From Mongoliitalea lutea (GTDB lineage Bacteria > Bacteroidota > Bacteroidia > Cytophagales > Cyclobacteriaceae), in NCBI RefSeq assembly GCF_014652135.1, contig NZ_BMYF01000017.1:45712-109711 (forward strand): a stretch of DNA of 64,000 bases, given 5' to 3'. The translations under genes were made by a program, and so were the position numbers. Every line of letters begins with the position of its first letter. Positions within the stretch are counted from its first letter, which is position 1. The notes beneath the pieces were generated by a model that worked only from the letters and a program-made list of their open reading frames with translations, did no database searches and had not been told where the DNA came from. Shown piece by piece: positions 40,189-49,620 of this stretch.

Positions 40189-41232
40189 TTAATTACAATT
40201 CGCTGTTGCTTCCTTATGAGCTTTTAAAAACTCTTCAGCCTTGGCCACCATTTTTGGTGATCCGATGTACAGAGGTGTGCGCTCATGCAAACTTGTAGGA
40301 TCAATATCCAAAATACGCATATGACCATTGCTTGCTGCGCCTCCTGCCTGCTCTGCTATGTATGCCAATGCATTTGCCTCATAAAGCAATCTCAGTTTAC
40401 CACTCGGTGCTTTAGTTGTTGCAGGATAAATATAAATCCCTCCTTTCAATAAGTTCCGGTGGAAATCAGCCACCAAACTACCAATGTAACGAGCACTATA
40501 ATTCTTATCCTTGCAATAAGAGATATACTGCTTCAGTCCCTCTTCAAATTGGTTATAAGAACCCTCATTAATAGAGTAAATTTTCCCATCATCAGGAGCT
40601 TTCATTTCAGGGTGAGATAAAAAGAACTCACCCAAGGATTGCTCATAGGTAAAGCCATTGACTCCATGACCTGTAGTATACACCAACATGGTAGAAGACC
40701 CGTATAGCACATAGCCTGCTGCCACCTGCTGATTACCGGGCTGCATGATATCCTCCACCGTAATCGGGCTCCCTACTGGGGTTTTTCTTCGATAAATTGA
40801 AAAAATGGTCCCGATCGATATATTCACATCAATATTGGAAGAGCCATCTAAAGGGTCAATCGCCACAACGTACTTTCCTGAACCATTTTGTAAATCGATC
40901 ACCTCATCATCTTCCTCTGACACTACTGCACATACCTCCCCTCCTTTGGTCAAAGCCCGTGTGAAACGGATATTTGCGATGACATCTAATTTTTGTTGTT
41001 CTTCTCCCTGAACGTTGGTTTGTCCAAATGCACCACCGATATTTGCCAAGCCTGCACGGTTGGTCTCTCGGTTTACAATTTTGGAAGCCAAAGCTATGTC
41101 CCGGAGCAACTGAGAAAGTTCGCCGGAAGCATAGGGGAAATCATCTTGTTTCATCTTAATGAAGCGGTCTAAAGTAACACCTACCGAATAGGCAATAGAT
41201 GAAGTGCTGGGTATGTACTGTTTGATTTTCAT
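40189..41232 (-). CDS. fbp: Fructose-1,6-bisphosphatase class I
   Basis: The 347-residue enzyme hydrolyses fructose-1,6-bisphosphate to fructose-6-phosphate in gluconeogenesis. The metal-site motif [10 protein letters not shown] lies at residues 126-135, and SEEDDE (105-110) gives another ligand. [14 protein letters not shown] segment near 280-292 is typical of the class I substrate site. Length agrees with the family. A 58-base gap separates it from the divergent aspartate kinase. Confidence 0.95.
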   Translation of the reverse strand: MKIKQYIPSTSSIAYSVGVTLDRFIKMKQDDFPYASGELSQLLRDIALASKIVNRETNRAGLANIGGAFGQTNVQGEEQQKLDVIANIRFTRALTKGGEVCAVVSEEDDEVIDLQNGSGKYVVAIDPLDGSSNIDVNISIGTIFSIYRRKTPVGSPITVEDIMQPGNQQVAAGYVLYGSSTMLVYTTGHGVNGFTYEQSLGEFFLSHPEMKAPDDGKIYSINEGSYNQFEEGLKQYISYCKDKNYSARYIGSLVADFHRNLLKGGIYIYPATTKAPSGKLRLLYEANALAYIAEQAGGAASNGHMRILDIDPTSLHERTPLYIGSPKMVAKAEEFLKAHKEATANCN

Positions 41233-41290
41233 GCTCTAAGAAAAATACAATTAGTGAATTATTTACTGGAAAAATACGAGGAAATTTCTG

Positions 41291-42565
41291 ATGTCAAAAA
41301 CTTTTGTTTTCAAATTTGGTGGCGCATCTGTAAAAGATGCCGATTCTATCAAAAACCTTTCTGAAATTTTATTCAATCGATTGCGAAATCAGCTAGTAAT
41401 CGTCATTTCTGCCATGGGAAAGACAACCAACCTACTAGAAGAAATTTTGCTAAATAAATATAGGCATAAAGATTTTTCTTCAAATATTACTATTTTAAAA
41501 AGCTATCATATCGACATTTGCAAGGAATTGTTTGATGAAAATTCTTCGATTTTTCCTATTGTATCCAATCTCATAACGCAGCTGGAAAAGCAGCTAGAGC
41601 GGGAACTGACCAAGGAAAACTACGACTACTTCTACGATCAGGTAGTGTGCTATGGAGAACTGCTTTCCAGCAAAATCCTGCAAGAATACCTCTGCAGTCA
41701 AGGATATATCAGCCTATGGCAAGATGCCCGTGAAATCATCGCAACAGATGACAACTACCGGTTCGCAAAAGTTAACTGGGAGGAAACTAAAACCAACTGC
41801 CGCCAACAACTTGTCCCCAAACTGCAAAAATTCCCTGTGATCATACCTGGATTTATCGGAAGGACAAGTACAGGAAACTCCACTACCCTCGGTAGAGAAG
41901 GATCTGATTTTAGTGCAGCTGTCTTAGCAAGCTGCTTGAATGCACAGTCCGTCACTATCTGGAAAGATGTACCGGGCGTACTAAATGCAGACCCAAAGCG
42001 GTTCTCTGACACCATTAAATTTGATGAATTAGATTACCATGAAGCAGCCGAACTCACCTATTACGGGGCATCTGTCATCCATCCAAAAACCATCAAGCCG
42101 TTGGCCAATGCCGGTATCCCCTTATTTGTCAAATCCTTTTTGAAACCGGAAGAGGAAGGAACGAAAATCCACCATACCGATAAGAACAACAACATCCCCT
42201 GCATCGTAGTCAAAGACGAGCAGGTTTTGGTTTCCTTCAAAGTCACGGATTTCACCTTTGTTAATGAAGGACATATTCAGGAAATTTATCAGGCACTGAA
42301 TGACCTGAAATTGAAAGTCAATGTATTTCAGACTTCTGCTATCAGCATTTCTCTAGTTATTGATCGGCAGGAATTCAAACTGGAGAAACTTATACAACGC
42401 TTACAGGACAGTTTTCAGATTCGATATAATGAAGGCTTACAACTATTAACCATCAAAAACCATCAACCGGCTATTATCGAACAAATTATTCAAGGAAAAG
42501 AAGTGATGTTAGAGCAAATCACCCGGACCACGTTTCAGGTTTTGCACAAACCAGTCCTAGCGTAA
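41291..42565 (+). CDS. Aspartate kinase
   Basis: The 424-residue enzyme phosphorylates aspartate in the lysine/threonine/methionine pathway. The N-terminal KFGGASV (about 8-14), the GREGSDFSAAVLA element near 197-209 and KDVPGVLNADPKRF (about 225-238) are the kinase signatures. The C-terminal region (about 285-424) has ACT-like regulatory sequence. No homoserine dehydrogenase part follows, so it is monofunctional. The gene symbol (lysC-type or thrA-type) cannot be settled here. Confidence 0.93.
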   Translation: MSKTFVFKFGGASVKDADSIKNLSEILFNRLRNQLVIVISAMGKTTNLLEEILLNKYRHKDFSSNITILKSYHIDICKELFDENSSIFPIVSNLITQLEKQLERELTKENYDYFYDQVVCYGELLSSKILQEYLCSQGYISLWQDAREIIATDDNYRFAKVNWEETKTNCRQQLVPKLQKFPVIIPGFIGRTSTGNSTTLGREGSDFSAAVLASCLNAQSVTIWKDVPGVLNADPKRFSDTIKFDELDYHEAAELTYYGASVIHPKTIKPLANAGIPLFVKSFLKPEEEGTKIHHTDKNNNIPCIVVKDEQVLVSFKVTDFTFVNEGHIQEIYQALNDLKLKVNVFQTSAISISLVIDRQEFKLEKLIQRLQDSFQIRYNEGLQLLTIKNHQPAIIEQIIQGKEVMLEQITRTTFQVLHKPVLA

Positions 42566-43438
42566 ATATTTTCGCATCGTCTTCGCAATCCCGTGCACAT
42601 AACTTTCCCCAAAAAGCAAGACATGAACCAGTAAAGGATACAAATTATGGATATCCACGCGTTCTTCAAAACCTGGTTCAATGGGAAAAACCTCCTGATA
42701 GGTATCATAAAATATGGAATCAAAGCCTCCAAAAAGCTTACTAAATGCTATATCCATCTCCCGATGACCGTAATAAATAGCAGGATCAATTAAGCATGGC
42801 TTACCCATCTCGTCGATCATCACATTGCCTGACCACAAATCCCCGTGAAGAAAGGCCGGTCTTTCCAACGGGATTAATGCTGGTAGTAAGGAATAAAGCC
42901 TTTGAAACTGCTTATAAAACTCAAGGGAAAAATAGCCATCGTAATATGCTTTACCTGCCAAAGGTTCCAATCGATTTTGAATGTAAAAATCAACCCAAGA
43001 TTCACTAAGGGAGTTTTGCTGAGGCAATGATGCTATGTAATTATCCTCAGCTAAGCCAAAATTTACCTGTGAATGCATATGAAGTTGAGCGAGCCCTTCT
43101 GCTAAGGTTTCCCAAAAGTTTTCCAACCTTCGTTCAGAATCTACCCATTCCATCAAGAGAAAGTTCTGACCTTGATAGGATCCCGTATGATAAACCTCTG
43201 GAATTTTTAAATCGCAAACCTGCCGCATCTTTTGCAGGGCTGCTGCTTCTTTTTGAAAAATATCAGTGAATTCAGAGAAATTGGTTTTTAGAAAAAAACG
43301 CTGATCGGAGGTTTGCAAATAAACCCCTTGATTCAAATTCCCAGCCGCAATCAGCCTTGAGTTGGTTAAGGCTACCTGTTGCCCAAAGCTTTCAAATAAA
43401 ACATGTTCAAAAAAACGATCTGCCTCAAACAAATTCAT
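42557..43438 (-). CDS. Fructosamine/ketosamine-3-kinase family protein
   Basis: The 293-residue protein shows the protein-kinase-like fold signatures of the family: LLMEWVDSE (about 113-121), HGDLWSGNVMID (about 199-210, catalytic loop) and LIDPAIYYGHREMDIA (about 217-232). Family members phosphorylate ketosamines on glycated proteins. It overlaps the adjacent phosphatase gene by 14 bases, which suggests one transcript. It also overlaps the convergent aspartate kinase by 9 bases. Confidence 0.88.
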   Translation of the reverse strand: MNLFEADRFFEHVLFESFGQQVALTNSRLIAAGNLNQGVYLQTSDQRFFLKTNFSEFTDIFQKEAAALQKMRQVCDLKIPEVYHTGSYQGQNFLLMEWVDSERRLENFWETLAEGLAQLHMHSQVNFGLAEDNYIASLPQQNSLSESWVDFYIQNRLEPLAGKAYYDGYFSLEFYKQFQRLYSLLPALIPLERPAFLHGDLWSGNVMIDEMGKPCLIDPAIYYGHREMDIAFSKLFGGFDSIFYDTYQEVFPIEPGFEERVDIHNLYPLLVHVLLFGESYVHGIAKTMRKYLR

Positions 43439-43910
43439 GCTTACCTTCCTTCAACACTTGCAGAAATTGATCGATGGCATCGTCCAATATTTCATAGACC
43501 CGCTCGAAAGCCTCCATTCCCCCATAATAAGGATCAGGCACTTCCATCGATTCTGCATCCTCCTGAAATTCCCGCATCAAGTGCAAATGTTCATGTGACA
43601 TTCCATTTCGTTGTATAAACTCTTCCACGTTTTTTTTGTTGGAATAATCCATCACTAACAAATAATCAAACTCCCTGACATCTATCCGGTTAATTTGCCT
43701 TGCTCGATGATTTATAAGAATACCATGTCCATTTGCACAAGCAATTGTCCGGTCATCTGGTAACTCTCCGATATGAAAATCTGAAGTACCACAGCTATCA
43801 CTTTTGAATCGGTGTGCCAATCCATATTGTTTTACTTTCTTATTAAAAATTGCCTCAGCTAGTGGGGACCGGCAAATATTTCCTAAACAAACAAACAATA
43901 CTTTAATCAT
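43425..43910 (-). CDS. Low-molecular-weight protein tyrosine phosphatase
   Basis: The 161-residue enzyme has the LMW-PTP active-site loop VCLGNICRSP (Cys8, Arg14) at its start and a general-acid VPDPYYGG near 127-134. It dephosphorylates phosphotyrosine, often in polysaccharide export control. The 14-base overlap with the fructosamine kinase gene suggests co-expression. Length fits the family. Confidence 0.92.
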   Translation of the reverse strand: MIKVLFVCLGNICRSPLAEAIFNKKVKQYGLAHRFKSDSCGTSDFHIGELPDDRTIACANGHGILINHRARQINRIDVREFDYLLVMDYSNKKNVEEFIQRNGMSHEHLHLMREFQEDAESMEVPDPYYGGMEAFERVYEILDDAIDQFLQVLKEGKHEFV

Positions 43911-44138
43911 TGCAAATAATTCTATTAAACATTAAAAATACAAATTTTCTAGCTTCACACACATTTGATACATAAAATTTTACTTTTTATTTTTAAAAAA
44001 ACTAACCAAGAGGAATAGAGTGACAGAGTTAATTACAATAAATTTTGCAATAGAAGATAAAAACCAAATTATTGATTTTTTAAATGAGTCATACATTTTA
44101 TCTACCATATTTTATTTTACAAGTTTTGGCAAAGCAGG

Positions 44139-44175
44139 AAGTGAGTTGTAAATTTGTAATTCAATTGACTCACTT
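44139..44175 (+). promoter_or_regulatory. Inverted repeat upstream of peroxiredoxin
   Basis: AAGTGAGT (44139-44146) and ACTCACTT (44168-44175) are an 8-base perfect inverted repeat with a 21-base spacer, about 120 bases before the ATG. The rest of 43,911-44,297 is AT-rich with no gene seen. It may be a regulator site; no known oxidative-stress operator consensus was matched. Confidence 0.45.
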
Positions 44176-44297
44176 TATAGGTATTGTTCATTGAAACACA
44201 CACTAAACCCAATAATGACAAAAGAACAAGCTCCATACATACACAATGGTGTCTTAAGCAATCTCAAACGTTAACAAATTAATCAAAACAATTTACT

Positions 44298-44927
44298 ATG
44301 TCATTAGTAGGAAAAAAAGCACCTAATTTCTCAGCAGGTGCAGTAATCAACGGAGAAGAAATCATTGAAAACTTCTCTTTACAGCAGTACATTGGTCAGA
44401 AAGAAGTAGTATTCTTCTTCTATCCAAAAGATTTTACTTTTGTTTGCCCAACTGAAATCTTGGCTTTCCAAGAAAAATTGGCTGAGTTTGAAAAAAGAGG
44501 TGTAGCGGTAGTAGGTGCATCTACAGATACAGAAGAAACTCACTTGGCTTGGTTGATGACACCAAAAGCAAACGGTGGTATCGAAGGTGTTACCTATCCA
44601 ATCGTAGCTGACGTGGCGAAGACCATTGCTCATAACTACGGTGTGTTGGCAGGCGAGTGGAACTACAACGAAGATGGTCAGTTGACTTTCGAAGGCGCTC
44701 CAATCGCTTACAGAGGCACATTCTTAATTGACAAGCAAGGTGTAGTAAGACATGAAACGATCAATGATTTCCCACTTGGAAGAAACATCGACGAAATGAT
44801 CCGCTTAGTAGATGCATTGCATCACGTTGAGAAATTCGGTGAAGTTTGTCCAGCAAACTGGGAAGAAGGTAAAGAAGCAATGTCCGCTACCAAAGAAGGT
44901 GTTGCCGAATACTTGAGCAAGAACTAA
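44298..44927 (+). CDS. Typical 2-Cys peroxiredoxin (AhpC/Prx1-like)
   Basis: The 209-residue enzyme reduces hydrogen peroxide and alkyl peroxides. The peroxidatic Cys50 is in FVCPTEI and the resolving Cys184 in GEVCPANW; Pro43 and Thr47 complete the active site. The long C-terminus (to YLSKN) fits the sensitive typical 2-Cys type. It is preceded by a 386-base promoter region and followed by a strong terminator, so it is monocistronic. Confidence 0.95.
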   Translation: MSLVGKKAPNFSAGAVINGEEIIENFSLQQYIGQKEVVFFFYPKDFTFVCPTEILAFQEKLAEFEKRGVAVVGASTDTEETHLAWLMTPKANGGIEGVTYPIVADVAKTIAHNYGVLAGEWNYNEDGQLTFEGAPIAYRGTFLIDKQGVVRHETINDFPLGRNIDEMIRLVDALHHVEKFGEVCPANWEEGKEAMSATKEGVAEYLSKN

Positions 44928-44948
44928 GAAAGCTTAGATATTTCAAAT

Positions 44949-44981
44949 TATGCCTCGGGAAAACCTGAGGCATTTTTTTTT
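44949..44981 (+). terminator. Rho-independent terminator of the peroxiredoxin gene
   Basis: ATGCCTCGGG and CCTGAGGCAT pair (one mismatch) around AAAA and run into eight T. Confidence 0.9.
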
Positions 44982-45110
44982 GCTTAATTCTAGCTTAAAA
45001 GTGAAGAGAAATAATAGTAGTTGGCAAACTTACTATCAGGAGAATTCGAGCCAACTTTTAAAATCCTACTTGAAAGCCTACCTTTGTGAGACGCATACAA
45101 AACCAACAGC

Positions 45111-45968
45111 ATGTCTTCTACAGCTACCAAATCACTCAAGAAAATCGCAGTCATCACCATGGCACGCAACGATGACTTTTTTTTGACGCGATGGATTGAA
45201 TACTATGGAAAAGAATTAGGGGAAGAAAACCTGTACATTTATCTGGACGGAGAAGATCAACCAATACCTGCTAACAGTGGTCAGGTGAATGTCTTCCATG
45301 AAAAGCGCGTAGCTGAACATGTAGTCAAAGCAGAGAAAAGACGCCTGGGCTTTTTATCGAAAGTTGCTAAGTCCCTGCTAGAGTCTTATGACATTGTCAT
45401 TGGTGTGGATGCAGATGAATACTTAGTAGTCGATCCTGTTACAGGAAAAGGTCTAGCAGCATACCTCAGTGAGATCAAAATAAATCCCTGCGTTTCTGGA
45501 TTGGGAATTGACGTAGGGCAGGACAGAAATACGGAGCCAATTTTGGATCGGAGCAAACCATTCTTGGGACAGCGAAACTATGCCTTACTTTCTTCCCGCT
45601 ATACCAAGCCTTCAGTGATCTCCAAACCTGTAAATTGGGGTTCAGGCTTTCATCGGGTCAAGGGACACAACTTTACCATCGATCCCAATCTTTATCTTTT
45701 CCACTTTGGATCTGTGGATTATGATATGATTTTGGATAGATTCAAAGATAAAGACCGCATGGCTACAGGTCGTGCCGGACATATCAAAAAAAGAGCGCGT
45801 ACGATTGATATTATTACCAATTCCGAACCAAAGGTAGATGAAAAATGGTTGCGCTTGGCTAGAACCTTACAGACTTTTGCGCGGCCTATATGGGCATGGA
45901 ATAAGCCTACCATGTTGAAATGGAAGCTTGTGGTGAGAATTCCAGAAAAATTTAAAGGAATCGTTTGA
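45111..45968 (+). CDS. Glycosyltransferase family 2-type (Glyco_tranf_2_4-like)
   Basis: The 285-residue protein starts with a GT-A-like sequence: IAVITMARNDDFFLTRWIEYY (first 18 of these carry the ARNDDFFL-W pattern), then NLYIYLDGEDQ and VIGVDADEYLVV. The DADE motif at about 103-106 is the DxD-type metal site. The later HFGSVDYD and helical end fit the family. It is coupled to the Stealth gene by a 4-base overlap. The acceptor is unknown; surface polysaccharide is likely. Confidence 0.8.
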   Translation: MSSTATKSLKKIAVITMARNDDFFLTRWIEYYGKELGEENLYIYLDGEDQPIPANSGQVNVFHEKRVAEHVVKAEKRRLGFLSKVAKSLLESYDIVIGVDADEYLVVDPVTGKGLAAYLSEIKINPCVSGLGIDVGQDRNTEPILDRSKPFLGQRNYALLSSRYTKPSVISKPVNWGSGFHRVKGHNFTIDPNLYLFHFGSVDYDMILDRFKDKDRMATGRAGHIKKRARTIDIITNSEPKVDEKWLRLARTLQTFARPIWAWNKPTMLKWKLVVRIPEKFKGIV

Positions 45969-46954
45969 TGAGTCAAGTAACAAACATACCGATAGATGCG
46001 GTCATTACGTGGGTGGATGGAAATGATCCCGCTCACCAAAAGAAAATGAACCAGTATCTACCTGATACCAAAAAAAAATCTTTTAGTACAGATCCTACCC
46101 GATTTGCAGCTGCTGGGGAAATAAAATATTGTGTAAGCTCAATCTTGCATTTCGCTCCTTTTGTAAGGAAAATTTTTATTGTCACCGACAACCAAGACCC
46201 GCAGTTAGACGCTCATGTTCAAAAAGTATTCCCTAATCGGAGCCAAGATGTTGTTATCATTGACCATCAGGTGATTTTTGAGGGCTATGAGCAATTTTTA
46301 CCTACATTTAACAGCAGTAGTATTGAAAATATGCTTTGGAGAATCCCTGGATTATCAGAGAATTTCATCTATTTCAATGATGACATTTTTTTGATACAGC
46401 CTGTAAATCCGGAAGATTTTTTTCAAAATAACACACCTGTATTAAGAGGTAGTTGGCTTCCCAGTGCAGCTCCTAGACATGCTATAAGAAAACTACGGAT
46501 GAAACTCGATAAAAATTACATTCCAAAGCCTTCTTACAATGTCAAGCAATGGTTGACAGCACATATCCTAGGCTTTAAATGGCGTTTTTTTGCAATGGAT
46601 CATACCCCATATGTGATGAAAAAATCTACATTGGAAAAGTTTTATACGAAATACCCTGACTTATTAAAGTCAAACATTTCTTATAAATTCAGGTTTCATA
46701 CCCAGTTTAATGTAGCATCAATAGTCAATCACACTAGCTTAAAAGAAGGCAATTTTATTATCAAAAACCCTAACATCGCATATCTTCAACCTTCTAAAAG
46801 AAAAGAAGGATATTTGGAGCGAAAACTTGATTTATGTGATAGAAATAAAGACTTACTATTTCTTTGCGTACAAAATTTGGATCAAGTCAGCCTTGAAAAA
46901 CGTGAATATCTTTGGTCTTGGTTAGAAGGCCGTTTTAAAAATTTAACTTCATGA
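45965..46954 (+). CDS. Stealth family sugar-phosphate transferase
   Basis: The 329-residue protein shows the conserved regions of the family. CR1 is IDAVITWVDGNDPAHQKK at residues 10-27, CR2 includes RIPGLSENFIYFNDDIFL (about 123-140), and CR3/CR4 contain the HTPYVMKKS and FRFHTQFN elements. Such enzymes transfer hexose-1-phosphate to sugars in capsule-type polymers. Its overlap with the GT2 gene points to a two-step surface-glycan pathway. Confidence 0.88.
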   Translation: MMSQVTNIPIDAVITWVDGNDPAHQKKMNQYLPDTKKKSFSTDPTRFAAAGEIKYCVSSILHFAPFVRKIFIVTDNQDPQLDAHVQKVFPNRSQDVVIIDHQVIFEGYEQFLPTFNSSSIENMLWRIPGLSENFIYFNDDIFLIQPVNPEDFFQNNTPVLRGSWLPSAAPRHAIRKLRMKLDKNYIPKPSYNVKQWLTAHILGFKWRFFAMDHTPYVMKKSTLEKFYTKYPDLLKSNISYKFRFHTQFNVASIVNHTSLKEGNFIIKNPNIAYLQPSKRKEGYLERKLDLCDRNKDLLFLCVQNLDQVSLEKREYLWSWLEGRFKNLTS

Positions 46955-47045
46955 TTATTAATTTGATAGACAAACCTTGTCATTTCACTCATTTGCGTAA
47001 AGGAAATTTTAACCACCTCTCTGCAATTAAACAAAATTAGACCCG

Positions 47046-47969
47046 ATGAAAGGAAGAGTCATCAAATCTACTGGCAGCTGGTATGTAGTACAGACTGAAA
47101 AAGGCACCAAAAATGCCCGGCTTCGCGGAAAGTTCAAGCAAGAAGATCTCAAGTTAAGTAATCCCATCGCAGTGGGAGACTGGGTCCTATTGGAAAATGA
47201 AGAAGACTTGGAGTCCACCGTCATCAAGGATATTTTACCTCGCGAAAACTATATTATTCGTAAATCGACCAGAAAAGCCCATCATTCCCATATTATTGCA
47301 TCCAACATCGACCAAGCCTTTTTGATAGTTACACTTAAAAATCCACGGACTTCCCTTGGGTTTATCGATCGGTTTTTGGTGAGTACAGAGAGTTTCCGGA
47401 TTCCAGCAAGCATCTTAGTAAACAAAATGGATCTGGATTTCAAAGACAAGGAACTAGACCACTTACAGGATATCCGGGAAATCTATGAGCCATTAGGCTA
47501 TCCTGTGTATGAAATTTCAGCATTGAATGACGATGCACTTCTAAATCAATTTAGCCACCTTTTGAAAGGAAAAACCACCTTGCTTTCCGGTCACTCAGGT
47601 GTTGGTAAGTCCACCTTATTGAATAAAATGGTACCCGAAGCCAAGCAAACTACCAAAGAAATCTCCAAGTTCAGCGCGAAGGGTGTTCACACTACTACCT
47701 TCGCAGAGATGTTTGAAGTGGAAGAAGGCTCCTATCTGATCGACACCCCTGGAATCAAGGAGTTTGGCATATTGGACATTGATGATTTTGAGCTATCCCA
47801 CTACTTTGTAGAGATGCGTCAATACCTAGGACAATGCCGCTACAACAACTGCCAGCATGTCAACGAACCCGGATGCGTGGTTTTAGAAAAACTGGAAGAA
47901 GGCTACATACATCCTTACCGCTACGATTCCTACATTAATATTCTTACGGAGGAGGATAGTCACCGCTAG
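47046..47969 (+). CDS. rsgA: Small ribosomal subunit biogenesis GTPase RsgA
   Basis: The 307-residue circularly permuted GTPase has an N-terminal OB-fold part, then NKMDL (G4) ahead of GHSGVGKSTLLN (G1) and DTPGIKEFG (G3). The C-terminal zinc part is CRYNNCQHVNEPGC. It helps mature the 30S subunit. Length and order of motifs fit the family exactly. It is separated from the Stealth gene by 91 bases. Confidence 0.95.
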   Translation: MKGRVIKSTGSWYVVQTEKGTKNARLRGKFKQEDLKLSNPIAVGDWVLLENEEDLESTVIKDILPRENYIIRKSTRKAHHSHIIASNIDQAFLIVTLKNPRTSLGFIDRFLVSTESFRIPASILVNKMDLDFKDKELDHLQDIREIYEPLGYPVYEISALNDDALLNQFSHLLKGKTTLLSGHSGVGKSTLLNKMVPEAKQTTKEISKFSAKGVHTTTFAEMFEVEEGSYLIDTPGIKEFGILDIDDFELSHYFVEMRQYLGQCRYNNCQHVNEPGCVVLEKLEEGYIHPYRYDSYINILTEEDSHR

Positions 47970-48041
47970 TAAAAAGGCCAAAAGCTTTCTTTGATTACCG
48001 CATGCATTTCTTTAATTTTCACACCTGAAACACATCCAAGC

Positions 48042-48545
48042 ATGAGCGACACAATGACCCTGGTTCTCAATCATAAGGAGATCAACCGGAAAATTACCCG
48101 AATGGCTTATGAAATCTACGAGCGCAACAATGAGGAACAAGAAATCATTTTTGCAGGCATTACGGGAATGGGTTTAATTTTAGCCAATCTTTTGGCGACA
48201 TCTTTGAACGCCATTTCAGGCATACAAACGAAAGCCATCGAAGTAAAATTGGATAAAAAATCTGTTTCAGAGGCTCCTATCTCGTTGAGCGAGCACATTT
48301 CAGTAGAAGGTAAAGTAGTCATTGTCGTAGATGATGTGCTAAACACAGGAAAAACTTTGGTTTATGCGCTTTTCCCCTTTTTACAGGATCATGCCAAAAA
48401 AATAGAAGTTGCCGTACTGGTCAACCGAAGTCATACGAGATACCCGGTAACTCCAGACTACACTGGTCTTGAATTGGCTACCACTTTAAGTGAACATATT
48501 ACCGTAGACCTCAGCAAGGATAATTTTACCGCCCACTTACACTAA
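48042..48545 (+). CDS. PyrR-like phosphoribosyltransferase
   Basis: The 167-residue protein (start MSDTMTLVLNHKEINRKI) has the PRPP-binding motif VVIVVDDVLNTGKTL near residues 93-107 and a regulator-type start. PyrR proteins couple uracil phosphoribosyltransferase activity to pyrimidine regulation. In Bacteroidota many such homologues lack an RNA-binding context, so regulation is not claimed. An upstream ATG at 47991 adds a non-family hydrophobic extension and was rejected. panB lies 6 bases downstream. Confidence 0.8.
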   Translation: MSDTMTLVLNHKEINRKITRMAYEIYERNNEEQEIIFAGITGMGLILANLLATSLNAISGIQTKAIEVKLDKKSVSEAPISLSEHISVEGKVVIVVDDVLNTGKTLVYALFPFLQDHAKKIEVAVLVNRSHTRYPVTPDYTGLELATTLSEHITVDLSKDNFTAHLH

Positions 48546-48551
48546 ACCAAC

Positions 48552-49373
48552 ATGTCTGTACACCAATCTTCGAATATCAAGCGTATCACCACGCATATTT
48601 TACAGGAAATGAAAAATCGTGGAGAAAAAATCTCCATGCTGACTGCCTATGATTTCTCTATGGCTGGTATTGTGGATAGTGCAGGCATTGATATCATTTT
48701 GGTGGGTGATTCCGCTTCCAATGTTATGGCAGGTCATGAAACCACCCTTCCCATTACCCTAGATCAGATGATTTACCATGCCACATCTGTGGTACGCGCG
48801 GTCAAAAGGGCTTTTGTGGTTGTAGACATTCCGTTTGGTTCTTATCAAGGGAATAGTTCGGAAGCTTTACGTTCGGCTATCCGCATCATGAAAGAATCCG
48901 GTGCACATGCCATCAAAGTGGAAGGTGGATCTGAAATCAAAGAGTCTGTTGTACGTATTTTAAGTGCCGGAGTACCTGTAATGGGACACTTAGGATTGAC
49001 ACCTCAATCCATTTATAAATTTGGAACGTATACTGTCAGGGCAAAAGAAGAGGCCGAGGCTCAAAAACTGATCGAAGATGCCAAAATTTTGGAAGAATGT
49101 GGTTGCTTTGCCATAGTCCTGGAAAAAATTCCCGCTGCTTTAGCTAAGAAAGTTGCCGAAACTGTCAGCATACCAGTCATCGGCATCGGTGCTGGACCAG
49201 ATGTGGACGGGCAAGTCTTGGTAGTCCATGACATGCTGGGCATTACCCAAGAATTCAAGCCACGATTCTTGCGACAATACGCCGATCTGCGTACTACGAT
49301 GACACAAGCCGTAGAAAATTACATTACAGATGTAAAGGCAAGGAGCTTTCCGACGGAAGGGGAGAGTTATTGA
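48552..49373 (+). CDS. panB: 3-methyl-2-oxobutanoate hydroxymethyltransferase
   Basis: The 273-residue enzyme makes ketopantoate in the pathway to pantothenate and coenzyme A. Seen are the metal-site region [17 protein letters not shown] (about 24-40), [16 protein letters not shown] (about 46-61) and GHLGLTPQS (about 140-148). Length fits the family. It is 6 bases after the PyrR-like gene and likely co-transcribed. Confidence 0.94.
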   Translation: MSVHQSSNIKRITTHILQEMKNRGEKISMLTAYDFSMAGIVDSAGIDIILVGDSASNVMAGHETTLPITLDQMIYHATSVVRAVKRAFVVVDIPFGSYQGNSSEALRSAIRIMKESGAHAIKVEGGSEIKESVVRILSAGVPVMGHLGLTPQSIYKFGTYTVRAKEEAEAQKLIEDAKILEECGCFAIVLEKIPAALAKKVAETVSIPVIGIGAGPDVDGQVLVVHDMLGITQEFKPRFLRQYADLRTTMTQAVENYITDVKARSFPTEGESY

Positions 49374-49620
49374 TTTTTAACCCAAACATGCACTTTCTCA
49401 AAATTGCGGATCTGAACTTTTATTGTAAGGTATTAAAGATTTAATTTAGGACTTAATTTTCTCCCATGAAAACTCACTAATGAAACATCCTCTACACCAT
49501 GGATTTACTTAATAAAAATTGGAAATTGGATGTTTTTTGTGTTTATTTAGCTGAAAATCAACCCTATCATCAACTAACGTGCAGGTCTTTTCCATATTTG
49601 AATACTGGCTGTACAAGTGT

